NCBI RefSeq assembly: GCF_030269925.1
Contig: NC_085119.1
Span: 10,825,001 to 10,889,000, forward strand
Source: Bombyx mori
Lineage: Eukaryota; Arthropoda; Insecta; Lepidoptera; Bombycidae
DNA length: 64,000 bases
Reading direction: 5' to 3'
In this document: positions 42,761 through 53,307 of the stretch, piece by piece
How positions within the stretch are numbered: the first letter of the stretch is position 1
Layout of the letters: each line of letters starts with the position of its first letter
Program-made: the position numbers and the translations under genes
The notes under the pieces: model-generated
Told to the model about the DNA's origin: nothing
The model's database searches: none
The model's input: only the letters and a program-made list of their open reading frames with translations

Positions 42761-44169
42761 ATCAAAATATATTTTAATTGTATCATACTCAATACACAAT
42801 ACTCTACCATCAGCAATAATTTTCAAACAAAGGAAAACCAGTCACAGTGCGAGTATCAACTGTTTTTCACATAGAAATAACTTAGTGAACCAGTAGACGC
42901 AATTAACATTTTAAGAGTGGGTACTAGTAATTGTATTCGTAATTAAAACAATGGGGTTCCCACGTCATATTTAACTATCCAAAATTATACGTTTTTGCGC
43001 TTTCAAATAATAAATTTATGTGGACTTCGTAAAAAACGGATCGGATGTGTTTTAATTAATAAAACAATGAGAAGCGAAAAAAATGTATTATACTTACTTG
43101 AGTAGAGTTAACATAAGAAACTATAAAGTGGAACTTTTTGCGCGGGATTCTAGAAAATTCAAAATAAATAGAAACCACACTCAGAATAGCTAAATTTAGA
43201 AGGTAAGTATTGAAATAAAATTAAATCAATTACAAAAAAAGAACAAAAATAGATACTTAAAAAACTGGTAGCACTGTATTGTTCGCTTTTTGTCATTCTA
43301 AGATGAAAATTTGAAATTAATCCAAGTATATCTTCAGGATTCTAGTGAAATTGTACTTAATATATTTTTAGATACTCAGAGCTGTGCCTTATTTCCTAGG
43401 AGGATCCGTTCGCGTATTTCCTGGCTGTAAAGCATATTGCAAGCCTGCAATACCATCTTGCCTATTGCTGTCGCATATCAGTCTTTTGTTCAGATCTGAA
43501 TTGTATAATACCCGTTAGCCGATTTAGAACGTGTGCTATAAAATAATCATGGACTGCATTAACCATGGGTTCGCCATCAAATCGCTCAACCACGTACGCT
43601 AATTAAAAAAATCACAATTTCCACAAGAATTTGAATACATAATGAAACATGCTTGGAATTTCCATGAAACCATACTACTGACTCTTTCTTGTAAACTAAC
43701 AGTGAGTATCTATGAGAGCGAATCTAAAGTCAATGTGAACAGAATATCAAGTCATTGTTGATGCATGATTAGCATTTTTATATGTCTATTACAGCCTCGG
43801 AACGTAGCGGTAACATCGCTGTAATATACGTTTTTTTAATCGTCAATAATTGTTCTTACGCTACGTTTAGTCGAATGTAAAAGTACTTTGAAATTCGACA
43901 GTGCACCTGTTTCGTTTGACAGGCAATTTTACGATAGTTCATTGTATTATTCTGTTTTTTTTTAGATTGATAACATGAATTATTATTAATTGAACAGCGG
44001 TTCTTATCGGTGGTGGTGCGTACTATGAAACCCCACAGGTTTTTTTAATATATTAGTCTAATTAATTAGGCGAACACATAGGCTATCTGATATCTACTGG
44101 TTACTGGAGCAAGTAGAATATTATATAAGTGCCGCTCGACCAACTTGGAGATTGATGTTTGGTCAAACA
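42761..44169. other. AT-rich DNA without recognisable gene
   Basis: A few strings (43420-43500, 44051-44115) faintly resemble mutated Bm1 pieces. Otherwise nothing. Confidence 0.35.
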
Positions 44170-44395
44170 TTCAATTATATGACGGAAGGCAGTAAGCAGG
44201 TTCAGGAAGCAAAAAAACAGTATTTTTTAATTAAATTAAAACTCGAAAATTATCTGCCATTATAGAATCGATACCTCAAACTCATATTTCAAGGTGGATT
44301 TCGGTATTCAAGTTATCATGCCTATGGGCTCTGATAATCATTTAACACTAAGTGGACCATGAGCTTCTTTACCAATAAAGGAAATAATAAAAATC
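44170..44395 (+). repeat. degenerate Bm1-like copy
   Basis: 'catgcctatgggctctgata' and 'aacactaagtggaccatgag' match the Bm1 tail. The upstream part (aaggtggatttcggtattca) also follows Bm1 order. Old copy. Confidence 0.4.
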
Positions 44396-44852
44396 AAAGT
44401 ATATGACTGCTTGTCCCAAGTCTTACGTGCGGTAACATTATTATTTAGTATTAATAACAGTATTAATAACCTTTGACTAAATATTTAAATAGCGCTAATT
44501 AATTATTAAAACTACTTGGTTTCCTTCTCACATCTAAAAATTAATTAGATGTTCTTAATTTTTGAATCTCTTTGCGTTTTAACACAGTAAGCTTTGCTGG
44601 CAACACGCTATATGTTACACTTGCATACAAAATATACATCGAAACTTAGGATGTTATAAGTTTACTCTGAAGTCATCGTGGCTAAAGAGTAAGTAAGACG
44701 CCTGGTGTATCGCATCGAATATTATGACTATGCCAGTGTTTGAAACCCGTAGTTTTCTAATTTAAAAACAAAATAAATACCTGTTCACGTATAAGCGTCG
44801 AATAAATAACATTGTAAAAATCATAATTTGCGTATTTACTAGTGGCAGAGCG

Positions 44853-44978
44853 TTTTGAGAGCCCGCACGGCTAGGTACCACCACCCCGGTTATTTATTGC
44901 TTGTAGGCTAGATGTCTATGGGCTCCAGTAACCACTTAACACCAGATGGATCGTGAGCTAGTTCACACGTCTAAGCAT
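44853..44978 (+). repeat. Bm1 SINE fragment with internal deletion
   Basis: 'gagcccgcacggctaggtac' plus caccaccccggttattt is joined to gatgtctatgggctccagta and the tail. The middle ~100 bp of Bm1 is missing. Confidence 0.65.
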
Positions 44979-45086
44979 TTTTTGATAGCATTTAACGAAG
45001 CTTACAAATTTCGATTAGCATCATATTTATCAGTGAGCACTAAAACGCTGACGGGCCACATAAAATTATGTTAGCAAATGATAGAT

Positions 45087-45345
45087 TCAATTGTAATCAT
45101 TAAGTTGAAGTGTGAAAAAAAAAACAATTACAAGAAAATCGCTCTTCTTGTGTAACACAGCGCTACCTCGCATAACAGCCAGTAGCCGACGTAACCGCGC
45201 CGTAATGGCGTCTGTGGGCGCGCAATCTTCCGTGATAGTGAACTTGAGTTTTTTCGCAGCACCGTTAGCTTGAGCTACATTCCGCGGTTGCCGCAACCGA
45301 CGCTAGGCGGAGCCACAGCGCCGGTGTCGCAGCCGGCTCACTGCT
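45087..45345. other. GC-richer unassigned segment
   Basis: A short patch with noticeably higher GC than its AT-rich flanks and several CpGs (cgccgtaatggcgtctgtgg; ggcggagccacagcgccggt). The minus strand has a 69-codon frame (MRQPRNVAQANGAAKK...). No repeat partner in the window. It could be an old exon, a regulatory patch or a decayed element. Confidence 0.25.
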
Positions 45346-45414
45346 TATTTTATTCTTAACGTTCATGACAATCGTTTTTCTAGTAATATTTTTGTTACTT
45401 GTATCCAAACAAAT

Positions 45415-45481
45415 GTAGTTCTTCGGTCTTTATATATTAAAAGAAATATCTTTCATAAATAATTAAGATGAGCTAAACAAG
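45415..45481 (+). repeat. direct repeat unit 1 of a dispersed pair
   Basis: gtagttcttcggtctttata ... 'aaataattaagatgagctaa' recurs at 45803-45870 in the same orientation, about 90% alike by eye. Source unknown. Confidence 0.7.
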
Positions 45482-45802
45482 CCTTGTTACTTGAGTCGAC
45501 TATTATCAAAGCCGGCAATCTGACTTTTGGACAATGATTGGTAAATCAGAAAAACGAATTATTGACTTTGTATTCCATTGGCAGTCACAAAACTCTTCGG
45601 AACGACATCTTAGATAAATAACAGGTTAACTATTAACCTTTATTTAATGCAGGTTTTGAACCGTATTCTTTGAAGGAGACGATTATATTCAAATCAATCT
45701 GTATTGACATATCAATAATTTTTTTTTGTCCAAATGCACAGATTGCCACCTTTGATAATAGACGACTCACTTTTGTCATACGTACATAAAATATATATAA
45801 GC

Positions 45803-45870
45803 GTAGTTTTTCGGTCTTTATGTATTAAAAGAAATATCTTTCACAAATAACTAAGATATAAGCTTAACAA
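45803..45870 (+). repeat. direct repeat unit 2 of a dispersed pair
   Basis: Second copy of the 45415-45481 repeat, 388 bp downstream. Confidence 0.7.
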
Positions 45871-47102
45871 GTTCTATAGATCAAGTTTTAATTTTTATAT
45901 TTATTTTCTTATGTAAATGAGACTACTAATAGATATTCACCCAATATAATTATTGCAAATTGCGCTGATATTTATTCTCTGCCTGTTAAATCTCAGAAAC
46001 TCCGAAGCACATTCATATTTTAACTGTTAGGATAAATTACGTAATCTCTATGAGGATTTTGTTTGCATATAAAGTTTCTGGTTTTATTTGTTTTTTTTTT
46101 GCTACGATACCATATAAGACACTTTAGTACAATATAAATTTCATTAGATTAAAGAAAATGAAACTAATGGTCAAACTGAATGAAAATTAACGGATTAAGT
46201 AAAAACGTTGTCATTAGAAGCATTAACGAATAAATTACATAGGCATAGAAAAAAATAATCTACATTAAAGCTATATAAGGTAATTTCATTAAACAGTAGA
46301 CAGCAATTTGGCTGTAATCCTGGGATTGTTAATTCAACAACAGAGCGCTTTTAATATAGTTGACCGTATGTAAGGAAAAATGATACTAAATAAAACAGGT
46401 CCTGTATTTTTAAGTTAATAAAAAAAAGGTCTATATTAACATACTACCACCACGACCAAAGATAAATAAATAAACAAAAAGTTCTTAAGTCTTCAAAAAT
46501 TAGCAACCGTTATTATTTTCACACAAATCGTGACTTGTGAATTCAATAATAAACCGAAAAAATATATGTTTTGTGTAAATGTAACTACAGTTACAATTTG
46601 ATGAAACATTATAGGCGCGTAATCTATAATTATCCGTCTGTCACACATAAAGCTTGTGAAATTACTTGGAACCTTGGAAACATTACAGAAAAACTGAACG
46701 TAACAAAAAAAGCCCGAGCGAAACAGACATTAAATGAAAAAAATCATGACGGAAAATAACCTCTCTAATGCTAGATCTAAGCTTTGAAGGCTGCGCGCAA
46801 GCAAGTTCAATGACCTACCACTGCCAATGTCAGCCATCTTGAGTTCCGCACTCGCTTACGTTCTTCACGTAAGAGGCTGTAATGATTCATGTTTGTGTGC
46901 GTTTTTAATGCTCGTTTTTCTATGTCCATTTGTATGTGTGCATCATTAGAATTGAATGCCTTGCGTAGAATACTGTTGATTTATGTGTGAGTGCATGTTT
47001 AGTATCACCAAGTCACTACCAGGTGGAGTTACTGGATACAAAGTGGCTTTTAAAATGTAATTTTATAGTAAAAAGCAAAAAATAATATGTTATGAGATTG
47101 TT
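45871..47102. other. AT-rich DNA without recognisable gene
   Basis: A short less AT-rich part at 46780-46880 has no open frame or motif. Nothing else. Confidence 0.4.
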
Positions 47103-47333
47103 GGTGGTAGGACCTCTTGTGAGTCCGCATGGGTGGGTACCATCACCCTACCTCTTTCTGCCGTGAAGCAGTAATGCGTTTCGGTTTGAAGAGCGGGGCA
47201 AACGTACTGTTATAAGTGAAACCTTACAACTCATGTCTCAAGGTGGGTGACGGCATTTACGTTGTAGATGTCTGTGGGCTCCGGTAATCACTTAACATCA
47301 GGCCGTGAGCTAGTTCACCCATCTAAGCAATAA
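47103..47333 (+). repeat. Bm1 SINE, 5'-truncated
   Basis: 'tggtggtaggacctcttgtg' through 'cacccatctaagcaataacc'. It forms an inverted pair with the next Bm1 copy 90 bp away. Confidence 0.85.
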
Positions 47334-47423
47334 CCACATCGATTTATAATAATATTCTGTTCCATAAAATAATCAGTATGGATGTATTTTAGGTGTAGTC
47401 TGAAAAATCCAGTACAAAAAAAA

Positions 47424-47631
47424 ACAATTTATTTTATTTTATTTTATTGCTTAGATGGGTGGACGAGCTCACCGCCCACCTGGTGTTAAGTGGTTACTGG
47501 AGCCCATAGACATCTACAATGTAAATGCGCCACCCACCTTGAGATATAAGTTCTAAGGTCTCAGTATAGTTACAACGGCTACCCCACCCTTCAAGCCGAA
47601 ACGCATTCACGGCAGAAATAGGCGGGGTAAA
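47424..47631 (-). repeat. Bm1 SINE, 5'-truncated
   Basis: 'ttattgcttagatgggtgga' through 'acggcagaaataggcggggt' in minus orientation. Well preserved, with a small deletion near 'cgcattcacggcag'. Confidence 0.85.
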
Positions 47632-47671
47632 TAATAGATATTTTCAATTTTATTTTTGTTGTTACTTAAAC

Positions 47672-48153
47672 GCTGGTAGCTTCGAGGGGCTATTCCAGCT
47701 ACGTGTGGCTCGGTAGCCAAGATCTTGGGGCTCAGGCTGAAAGAAATTGCTAGCACTAGCAAGAGCAGGATCTACCACCAGATCGGAATCGCGACCCACT
47801 GGGCTATGCCTGTGGGTTGACATTGGACAAGATCTTGGGGCTCAGGCTGAAAGAAATTGCTAGCACTAGCAAGAACAGGATCTACCACCAGATCAGAATC
47901 GCGACCCACTGGGCTATGCCTGTGGGTTGACATTGGACAAGATCTTGGGGCTCAGGCTGAAAGAAATTGCTAGCACTAGCAAGAGCAGGATCTACCACCA
48001 GATCAGAATCGCGACCCACTGGGCTATGCCTGTGGGTTGACATTGGACAAGATCTTGGGGCTCGGGCTGAAAAAAATTGCTAGCACTAGCAAGAGCCGGG
48101 TCTACCACAAGATCGGAATCGCGATCCACTGGGCTATTCCTGTAGGTTGACAT
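47672..48153 (-). repeat. LINE family A 3' UTR with four tandem 110-bp units
   Basis: The 3' end (47672-47720, 'ggtagcttcgaggggctatt') belongs to a family A-like 3' UTR. Units follow at 47721-47830, 47831-47940, 47941-48050 and 48051-48153 (last one partial). Each runs from gatcttggggctcaggctga to gggttgacattggacaa. Each unit keeps the 'gatcggaatcgcgacccact' segment but has lost half of the 3' UTR hairpin. Units 1-3 are nearly identical and unit 4 is more diverged, so the expansion grew from one side. Confidence 0.85.
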
Positions 48154-48172
48154 GAAACACAGTACAAACAAG

Positions 48173-48180
48173 TGTATTGC

Positions 48181-48185
<5 letters not shown>
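48173..48185. repeat. target-site duplication, 3' side of LINE B
   Basis: tgtattgcggttt, repeated at 53411-53423. The last three T's merge with the poly(T). Confidence 0.85.
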
Positions 48186-48254
<69 letters not shown>

Positions 48255-48445
48255 TTTTTTTTTATGATTGAAAGTTTACTGGTGGCCCGAAGGCCTTTCC
48301 AGTTTCACCAGGACAGGTGGGCGAGCAAAGGCTCAGCCAAGAGGGGTGGGATTTGCTAACAACTGCCCGAGCGCCTCCGAAGGAGACCTAACAACTCAAG
48401 AGCAATTGTTTCGCGAATGAATCTACTACCGGATCGGAATCGCGA

Positions 48446-48479
48446 CCCGCTGAGAAGATCCGGCGAGAAACTCAGCGGG
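48446..48479 (-). other. 3' UTR stem-loop of LINE B
   Basis: CCCGCTGAG pairs with CTCAGCGGG around the same 16-nt loop as in family A. Relative to A, one A-T pair has become G-C with both sides changed. Confidence 0.65.
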
Positions 48480-48491
48480 CTGATGCATGGG

Positions 48492-51374
48492 TTAGGTTGC
48501 ACGTCGACCTCTTTGTCGAGTTCGACGAGTACGGTTACCGGGGTCCCTAAGCCTGCCCCTAGTATTAGAGCTGAAGGCATCTAATGCAAAGGTTATTGGA
48601 TCTGATGGATCCGTAAGGACGTGTCTAGGGCGTCGACGGTGACTGGCTCCTGCATGATCAGGATTCGGGGAGTAGTCAGCGGCGGCAACGATAAGGCGAT
48701 TATCATGACGCATAGCCTTATCGAAGTATCGTTCCGACGTTGACTTCATGTATTTCCGAATTGATTCGAGGCCCAGGTCGTCGTGTAGGTCAACGTTCCT
48801 CACGAACCACGGAGCCCCGACAGCTAACCTGCAAAAGCGGGATTGTAGGGATTGGAGGGTGTCTATGTGTGTGCGGGCCGCGTGAGCGAACACCACACTC
48901 GCGTAAGTCATGACGGGCCTTATGCAAGTTTTGTAAAGTGTCACCTTGTTCCGAAGGGACATTTTACTCCGCTTACAGATCATGGGGTAGAGTCTACCGA
49001 GAATAAACGCGGCACGGTCACGGACTGATTTTATATGCGGGCGGAATGTCATCGATGCATCCAGGGTAACGCCCAGGTACTTGACCTTCCTGGCCCAGGG
49101 TATGGGTTGTCTAAAGAGAGTAATCGGGGGTGTGAGATTCCTCCTCCTAATCCGGGAGGAAATCCGTGTGGAGCTTCCCCTCTGAAATAGCACCGCAGTA
49201 CTTTTCGCTGGGTTGATGTCTATGCGCCATTTTCGGAACCACTGTCCTAGGGCTAGGGCTGCGCTCTGAAGCTTCTTCGCGATTAGGGACTTATTTCTAC
49301 TAGAATAGTAAACAGTCGTGTCGTCGGCGAATAAAGCTAAATGGGTCGGCGGCGACCGGGGAATATCGTTGACGAATAAGCTAAATAGGAGGGGTGAGAG
49401 GACAGAGCCTTGCGGGACTCCAGCTGTGAGAGGTCGTGGGGAGGAGCGGGTTCCCTCGACTCGATATCGAAAAGAGCGGTTCGACAAGAAGTCCCGTATG
49501 ATGAGCACGAGACTATCCGGCACGCCCATGTTGAATAGTTTGAAAATCAAACCATTGTGCCAGACTTTGTCGAACGCTTTTGCGACGTCGAAGAAGAGAG
49601 CTCCCGTGTATAACGGTTTTGGTCGATTAAGCCCCACAAGAATGTGCTCCGTGAGGCGGTGCACCTGTTGAACGCATGAGTGATTTGTACGGAATCCGAA
49701 TTGTTCATCGATAAGAATGCCCTTGGATGAGACGAAGTCTCTGAGGCGTTTGTAGAGCAGACGCTCATACAGTTTGCCTAGAGACATGAGGAGGCTAATC
49801 GGGCGGTAGCTCGTCGGATGATTTTTTGGTTTACCGGGTTTATGTATGCCGATAACGTCCGCTTCTTTCCACACCGCGGGAAAGATACAGTTCGCCATAG
49901 CGGCATTGAAAATAGATGCCAACATCACGATGAGTTGGATGGGTAGAAGTTTAATAACGCGGTTAGATATACAGTCGGAACCGGGAGCCTTGCGAGGACG
50001 TAGGTCTTTGATCAAGTCTTTAACTTCTATCGGGGTGACGGGTGGTAACGCATCCGATGGTGGCAAGGAGGCTCTGCGTTCTACCTCACTGTCTACTAAT
50101 TCTACATGAACAGGGTCCACGGATTGAGTGCTGGGCGTGCACTGGGTTTGCAATGTATCGGCCAGCAGCTCTGCTTTTTCGTCATCATCGAACGCCGCGA
50201 GTCGGCCTGAGCGGCCTACGAGGGGGGGCATAGTTACTACCGTATCCGATTTGAGAGTACGAGCTAAGCGGTAGTAAGACCTTTGGGAGGGCGCGAGTCC
50301 TTCTAAGAAATCAGACCATCTGGCATCTCGGACTTCGGCGATGCGAGACTTTACGTCGCGTTGTAGGGCACGCATTCGAATACGATTTTCCGCGGTAGGA
50401 TACCTGTCGTAGGCGCGTATCGAGGCGTTCTTAGCTCTAAGGAGTTCCCTAATATCGTCGGACAATTTGAAGCGGTGAAGGAAGTCCTCCGCTACAACTT
50501 GTTTCGATGACCTATCTAATGTCGAGGTGATGTGTGACGTTAAGATGTCTATGGCTTCAGCGGTATCCCGAGGAGACGGGATAGAGTCCGGGTTAAACGG
50601 GAGCGATGGTGGATCAGATTCAGCCAGGCTGATGCCCAGCGTGTGCCAATCCACCACAGTCCTCGTGACGGGAACGGAATCGGGAGCGCGACCGAGCTTC
50701 ATAACGACGGGACGGTGGTCTGAATCTAACTCTGAAACTACTTCGATCGAGTGTAAGCGCAGAGTTACGTTTTTTAATAACGCTATGTCGAGTATATCCG
50801 GGCGATGCGCGATATTTAGCGGGTAGTGAGTCGGGGTTAGCGGAGCGACGATATCGAAGGCGAGATCATCGACTAACGCGTCAAGCCGCCTGCCATTCGG
50901 GGTTGTGGTGTGTGAGTTCCACCTGATGTGTTTACAATTTAGGTCGCCCGCCAGAATGACAGAGCTCCCCATACCGAGCAGCGCCTCGATATCACTGCTT
51001 AGAACGATCTTATCCGGTGGAAGATAAACGGACGCGATAACGATCGGCGCGTGTCCCGTCAGTGAGATTCGGCACACTGATGCTTCGATATTAGCGAGCG
51101 CGGGAGGATCGAGCGGGACGCAATGCAGGGCTCTTCTATAGTAAATGACGGTACCACCACCACGGGCAGAGAGCCTGTCGTTCCTGACCATGTTATAGTT
51201 CGCGATTTTAGGGTCACGGCGCGCGGGCTTAAGTAGGGTCTCCTGCACTAAAAATATATCAATTTGGTGGTCACGCAAAAAGTCAGAAACCTGATCACGT
51301 TGATTTGCGAGACCGTAAGCGTTAAAAAATCCTATCGTTACGGATAGGGGCTTTATTCTACTTATATACGCCAT
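48492..51374 (-). CDS. LINE B ORF2: endonuclease / reverse transcriptase
   Basis: This 960-residue protein has the same domain plan as family A. The endonuclease has FFNAYGL (the catalytic Asn18 kept, the second Asn of the usual NANG changed to Tyr), LVQET with Glu45, AGDLN and SDHRPV. The reverse transcriptase has FFDVAKAFD, AGVPQGSVLSPLL and FADD at residues 682-685. An Arg-rich tail (RRTRQRGRRAT) ends it. No RNase H is visible. The ATG follows the ORF1 stop after only three bases (TAATCAATGG), so reinitiation by the terminating ribosome is plausible. The frame is fully open. Confidence 0.95.
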   Translation of the reverse strand: MAYISRIKPLSVTIGFFNAYGLANQRDQVSDFLRDHQIDIFLVQETLLKPARRDPKIANYNMVRNDRLSARGGGTVIYYRRALHCVPLDPPALANIEASVCRISLTGHAPIVIASVYLPPDKIVLSSDIEALLGMGSSVILAGDLNCKHIRWNSHTTTPNGRRLDALVDDLAFDIVAPLTPTHYPLNIAHRPDILDIALLKNVTLRLHSIEVVSELDSDHRPVVMKLGRAPDSVPVTRTVVDWHTLGISLAESDPPSLPFNPDSIPSPRDTAEAIDILTSHITSTLDRSSKQVVAEDFLHRFKLSDDIRELLRAKNASIRAYDRYPTAENRIRMRALQRDVKSRIAEVRDARWSDFLEGLAPSQRSYYRLARTLKSDTVVTMPPLVGRSGRLAAFDDDEKAELLADTLQTQCTPSTQSVDPVHVELVDSEVERRASLPPSDALPPVTPIEVKDLIKDLRPRKAPGSDCISNRVIKLLPIQLIVMLASIFNAAMANCIFPAVWKEADVIGIHKPGKPKNHPTSYRPISLLMSLGKLYERLLYKRLRDFVSSKGILIDEQFGFRTNHSCVQQVHRLTEHILVGLNRPKPLYTGALFFDVAKAFDKVWHNGLIFKLFNMGVPDSLVLIIRDFLSNRSFRYRVEGTRSSPRPLTAGVPQGSVLSPLLFSLFVNDIPRSPPTHLALFADDTTVYYSSRNKSLIAKKLQSAALALGQWFRKWRIDINPAKSTAVLFQRGSSTRISSRIRRRNLTPPITLFRQPIPWARKVKYLGVTLDASMTFRPHIKSVRDRAAFILGRLYPMICKRSKMSLRNKVTLYKTCIRPVMTYASVVFAHAARTHIDTLQSLQSRFCRLAVGAPWFVRNVDLHDDLGLESIRKYMKSTSERYFDKAMRHDNRLIVAAADYSPNPDHAGASHRRRPRHVLTDPSDPITFALDAFSSNTRGRLRDPGNRTRRTRQRGRRAT

Positions 51375-51377
51375 TGA

Positions 51378-53006
51378 TTACCGGCGGAGTGAGGGGAGGA
51401 CGTACGTATTTAATGACGCGTATACGTCGGCGTATTCCTGCACAACGGCGATAAAGTGTTGTGCAGTGGAGGCAGCGCGAATGGCGTCGCCCAAAGCGTT
51501 AACGCGCTCAAAGTTGATCGACTGAAAGAAGTCGATCGCTAAAGCGAAATTGTCGGACGCGGTCGGAGGGCAAGTCGCGGGAGAGGGACGAGTCGCGGGG
51601 GCGGGACGAATCGCGGAGGAGGGAGTTGTAGCCGTGTTCGTGTACGGCAGCGGTTTTGCCCAGGCCGAGACACTGGGCACCGCCGCCGGAACGAACGCTG
51701 GCTTAGCCTGCGACGCAGAGGGTGCTGAGGCTTTGATGTCTGGGCCGGAAGCTCGGAGGCGGTTTTGGCGGGCGACGCGGCGATTTATTTTAGGGGCTCG
51801 GGGGCAACCACGGTAATTCGCGGGGTGACCCTGTGTTCGACACAGGACGCAGCTAGGCGGTTCCGTCGCGGTTTTTTGGTCGCGAGCGCAGAGGGCCGTG
51901 GCGTGATCGCCCAAACACTTAACACATCGGGGGCGCGCGTGACAGTTACGGGAAGAGTGCCCGTACAATTGACAGTTATGGCACTGGCTAGGAGTGCCTT
52001 TTTTATGGGGGGCTTCGACAGCGATACCAGAGAGCCTACAGACGGTCTGTGTGTTAAAGATTTTCTTACCCTCGGGGGTAGGTTGGAGAGCGACTAGAAC
52101 CATATTATATGGCTCCCTACCGCGACCGGTGTGCATACGGTGCACAGAATTCACTGGTAGGCCTTGTTCTAACAGGTCGGCTTTTACGAGCTCTACATCT
52201 AACTCTTTAGGGATTCCGCGTATTACAACGCGGAGTTCGCGCTCCTCCTGGAGCGTATACGTATGGAAACTTATACGCTCCTTACGGAGGTAAGAAGAGA
52301 GGGCCCTATGGTCGTCGGGTGTTTGAACCTTAATTTGAATGCCGTTCGCGAGGTTACGGGCATTCGTGAAATTTATATTTTTGGCCTTAAGGGCCAGGCA
52401 AACTCGATCCCAAGCTGCCTTCTCCTGAAGGATAACCGGGGGAGGGGTCTGGGTTTTATTTTGTGCCACCGGACGCGGCGACGGAGTGGCACGGGCTGGG
52501 GGCGCAACGGGAGTCTGAGGGCGGGGGCGCGACGCGTTCACGGCTTTGCTAATTTTAGCGGCCGCGGGAGCTCGAGACTCCGCGGCACGCTTCTTACCCT
52601 TCTGTACCAGGGTGAATCCATCCGTCGATGAGGCGGGGGCGAGGTCGACCTCCATGTCCGAGTCAGAGTCGGAGCACGAGGAGGCGGGTGCAGGCGACCT
52701 ACGAGCAAGTGTAGGTGTTTTAGAGGGCGCGACGGAGGCCGCGGATGATCGCTCAGCTGAAACGATGGTCACGGCGGACGACGCAGCAGCTTTTCTCGCC
52801 AGTATAGGCGACACGGGAGCGGCAGGCACGACAGAGGCTGCGGTGCTCAATGCAGAAGCTCTGCACGCAGGTACAGGCGACGCAGGAGCAGCGAGCGCGG
52901 CGGAGTCCTCGAGAGGGCTCGCAGTGTGATTGGCCTTGAAGGCCAAAAACTCCGAGGCGAGCTGTGGGTGGCGAAGTCGGAGGAATTCCGCGAATACAGC
53001 GTCCAT
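51378..53006 (-). CDS. LINE B ORF1: gag-like nucleic-acid-binding protein
   Basis: This 542-residue protein has a low-complexity Ala/Ser/Pro-rich N-terminal third, an acidic patch (SCSDSDSDMEVD), a basic patch (QKGKKRAAES), and a central folded region close to that of family A (AWDRVCLALKAKNINF). Three zinc knuckles begin at residue 342: CHNCQLYGHSSRNC, CVKCLGDHATALC and CVLCRTQGHPANYRGC. I start at the ATG of MDAVFAEFLRL. Fifteen upstream codons are also open but begin with GTG. It should bind element RNA and act together with ORF2 just downstream. Confidence 0.9.
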   Translation of the reverse strand: MDAVFAEFLRLRHPQLASEFLAFKANHTASPLEDSAALAAPASPVPACRASALSTAASVVPAAPVSPILARKAAASSAVTIVSAERSSAASVAPSKTPTLARRSPAPASSCSDSDSDMEVDLAPASSTDGFTLVQKGKKRAAESRAPAAAKISKAVNASRPRPQTPVAPPARATPSPRPVAQNKTQTPPPVILQEKAAWDRVCLALKAKNINFTNARNLANGIQIKVQTPDDHRALSSYLRKERISFHTYTLQEERELRVVIRGIPKELDVELVKADLLEQGLPVNSVHRMHTGRGREPYNMVLVALQPTPEGKKIFNTQTVCRLSGIAVEAPHKKGTPSQCHNCQLYGHSSRNCHARPRCVKCLGDHATALCARDQKTATEPPSCVLCRTQGHPANYRGCPRAPKINRRVARQNRLRASGPDIKASAPSASQAKPAFVPAAVPSVSAWAKPLPYTNTATTPSSAIRPAPATRPSPATCPPTASDNFALAIDFFQSINFERVNALGDAIRAASTAQHFIAVVQEYADVYASLNTYVLPSLRR

Positions 53007-53050
53007 GATCGCTGAGTACCCAGGTGGGGCGGCCCCGGGTCTTGAAAACA

Positions 53051-53066
53051 CTCGCCTTGCGGCGAG
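53051..53066 (-). promoter_or_regulatory. stem-loop in the 5' leader before ORF1 (B)
   Basis: CTCGCC/GGCGAG, a 6-bp stem with loop GCAA on the coding strand, lies 44 nt upstream of the ATG. Stem sequence and distance match the family A leader hairpin, with a different tetraloop. Confidence 0.5.
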
Positions 53067-53170
53067 GCCCCAACTTCTCGGACCTGAGCGGTTCTATTGA
53101 ACACAGGTGGCAATGCGGCGCGATTACTACAGGACAAAGAAAAAGCACAACAAAACAGAAATTACGAAAA

Positions 53171-53307
53171 GAAACAAAACAAATAAATACTTGCAGGGAA
53201 CCACTTTGTCGGCAGATGTACCATGAACACAGAAACAACAAAAGGAAACAAAACAAATAAAAACTTCCAGAAAGAGCACTTAGTCGGCAGATGTACCACG
53301 AACACAG
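53171..53307 (-). repeat. 5' UTR tandem repeats of LINE B
   Basis: Two ~62-bp units (53171-53232 and 53245-53307, period 74) share gaaacaaaacaaataaa and 'gtcggcagatgtacca'. Closer to the 5' end a 15-bp unit of type cgggcgaacaaagac is repeated about four times (53311-53370). Repeats of this kind in LINE leaders often modulate promoter strength. Confidence 0.75.

Noticed and set aside
45087..45345. CpG-island promoter of a host gene
   Set aside because: The patch is short, there is no initiator/DPE or exon evidence, and methylation-based CpG islands are not expected in insects. Kept only as an unassigned segment.
47721..48153. CRISPR-like array
   Set aside because: The 110-bp units abut without unique spacers and derive from a LINE 3' UTR in an animal genome.
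48177..48359. Small protein starting in the poly(T) tract
   Set aside because: It is only a run of Phe codons from the LINE B poly(A) tail, followed by 3' UTR sequence.
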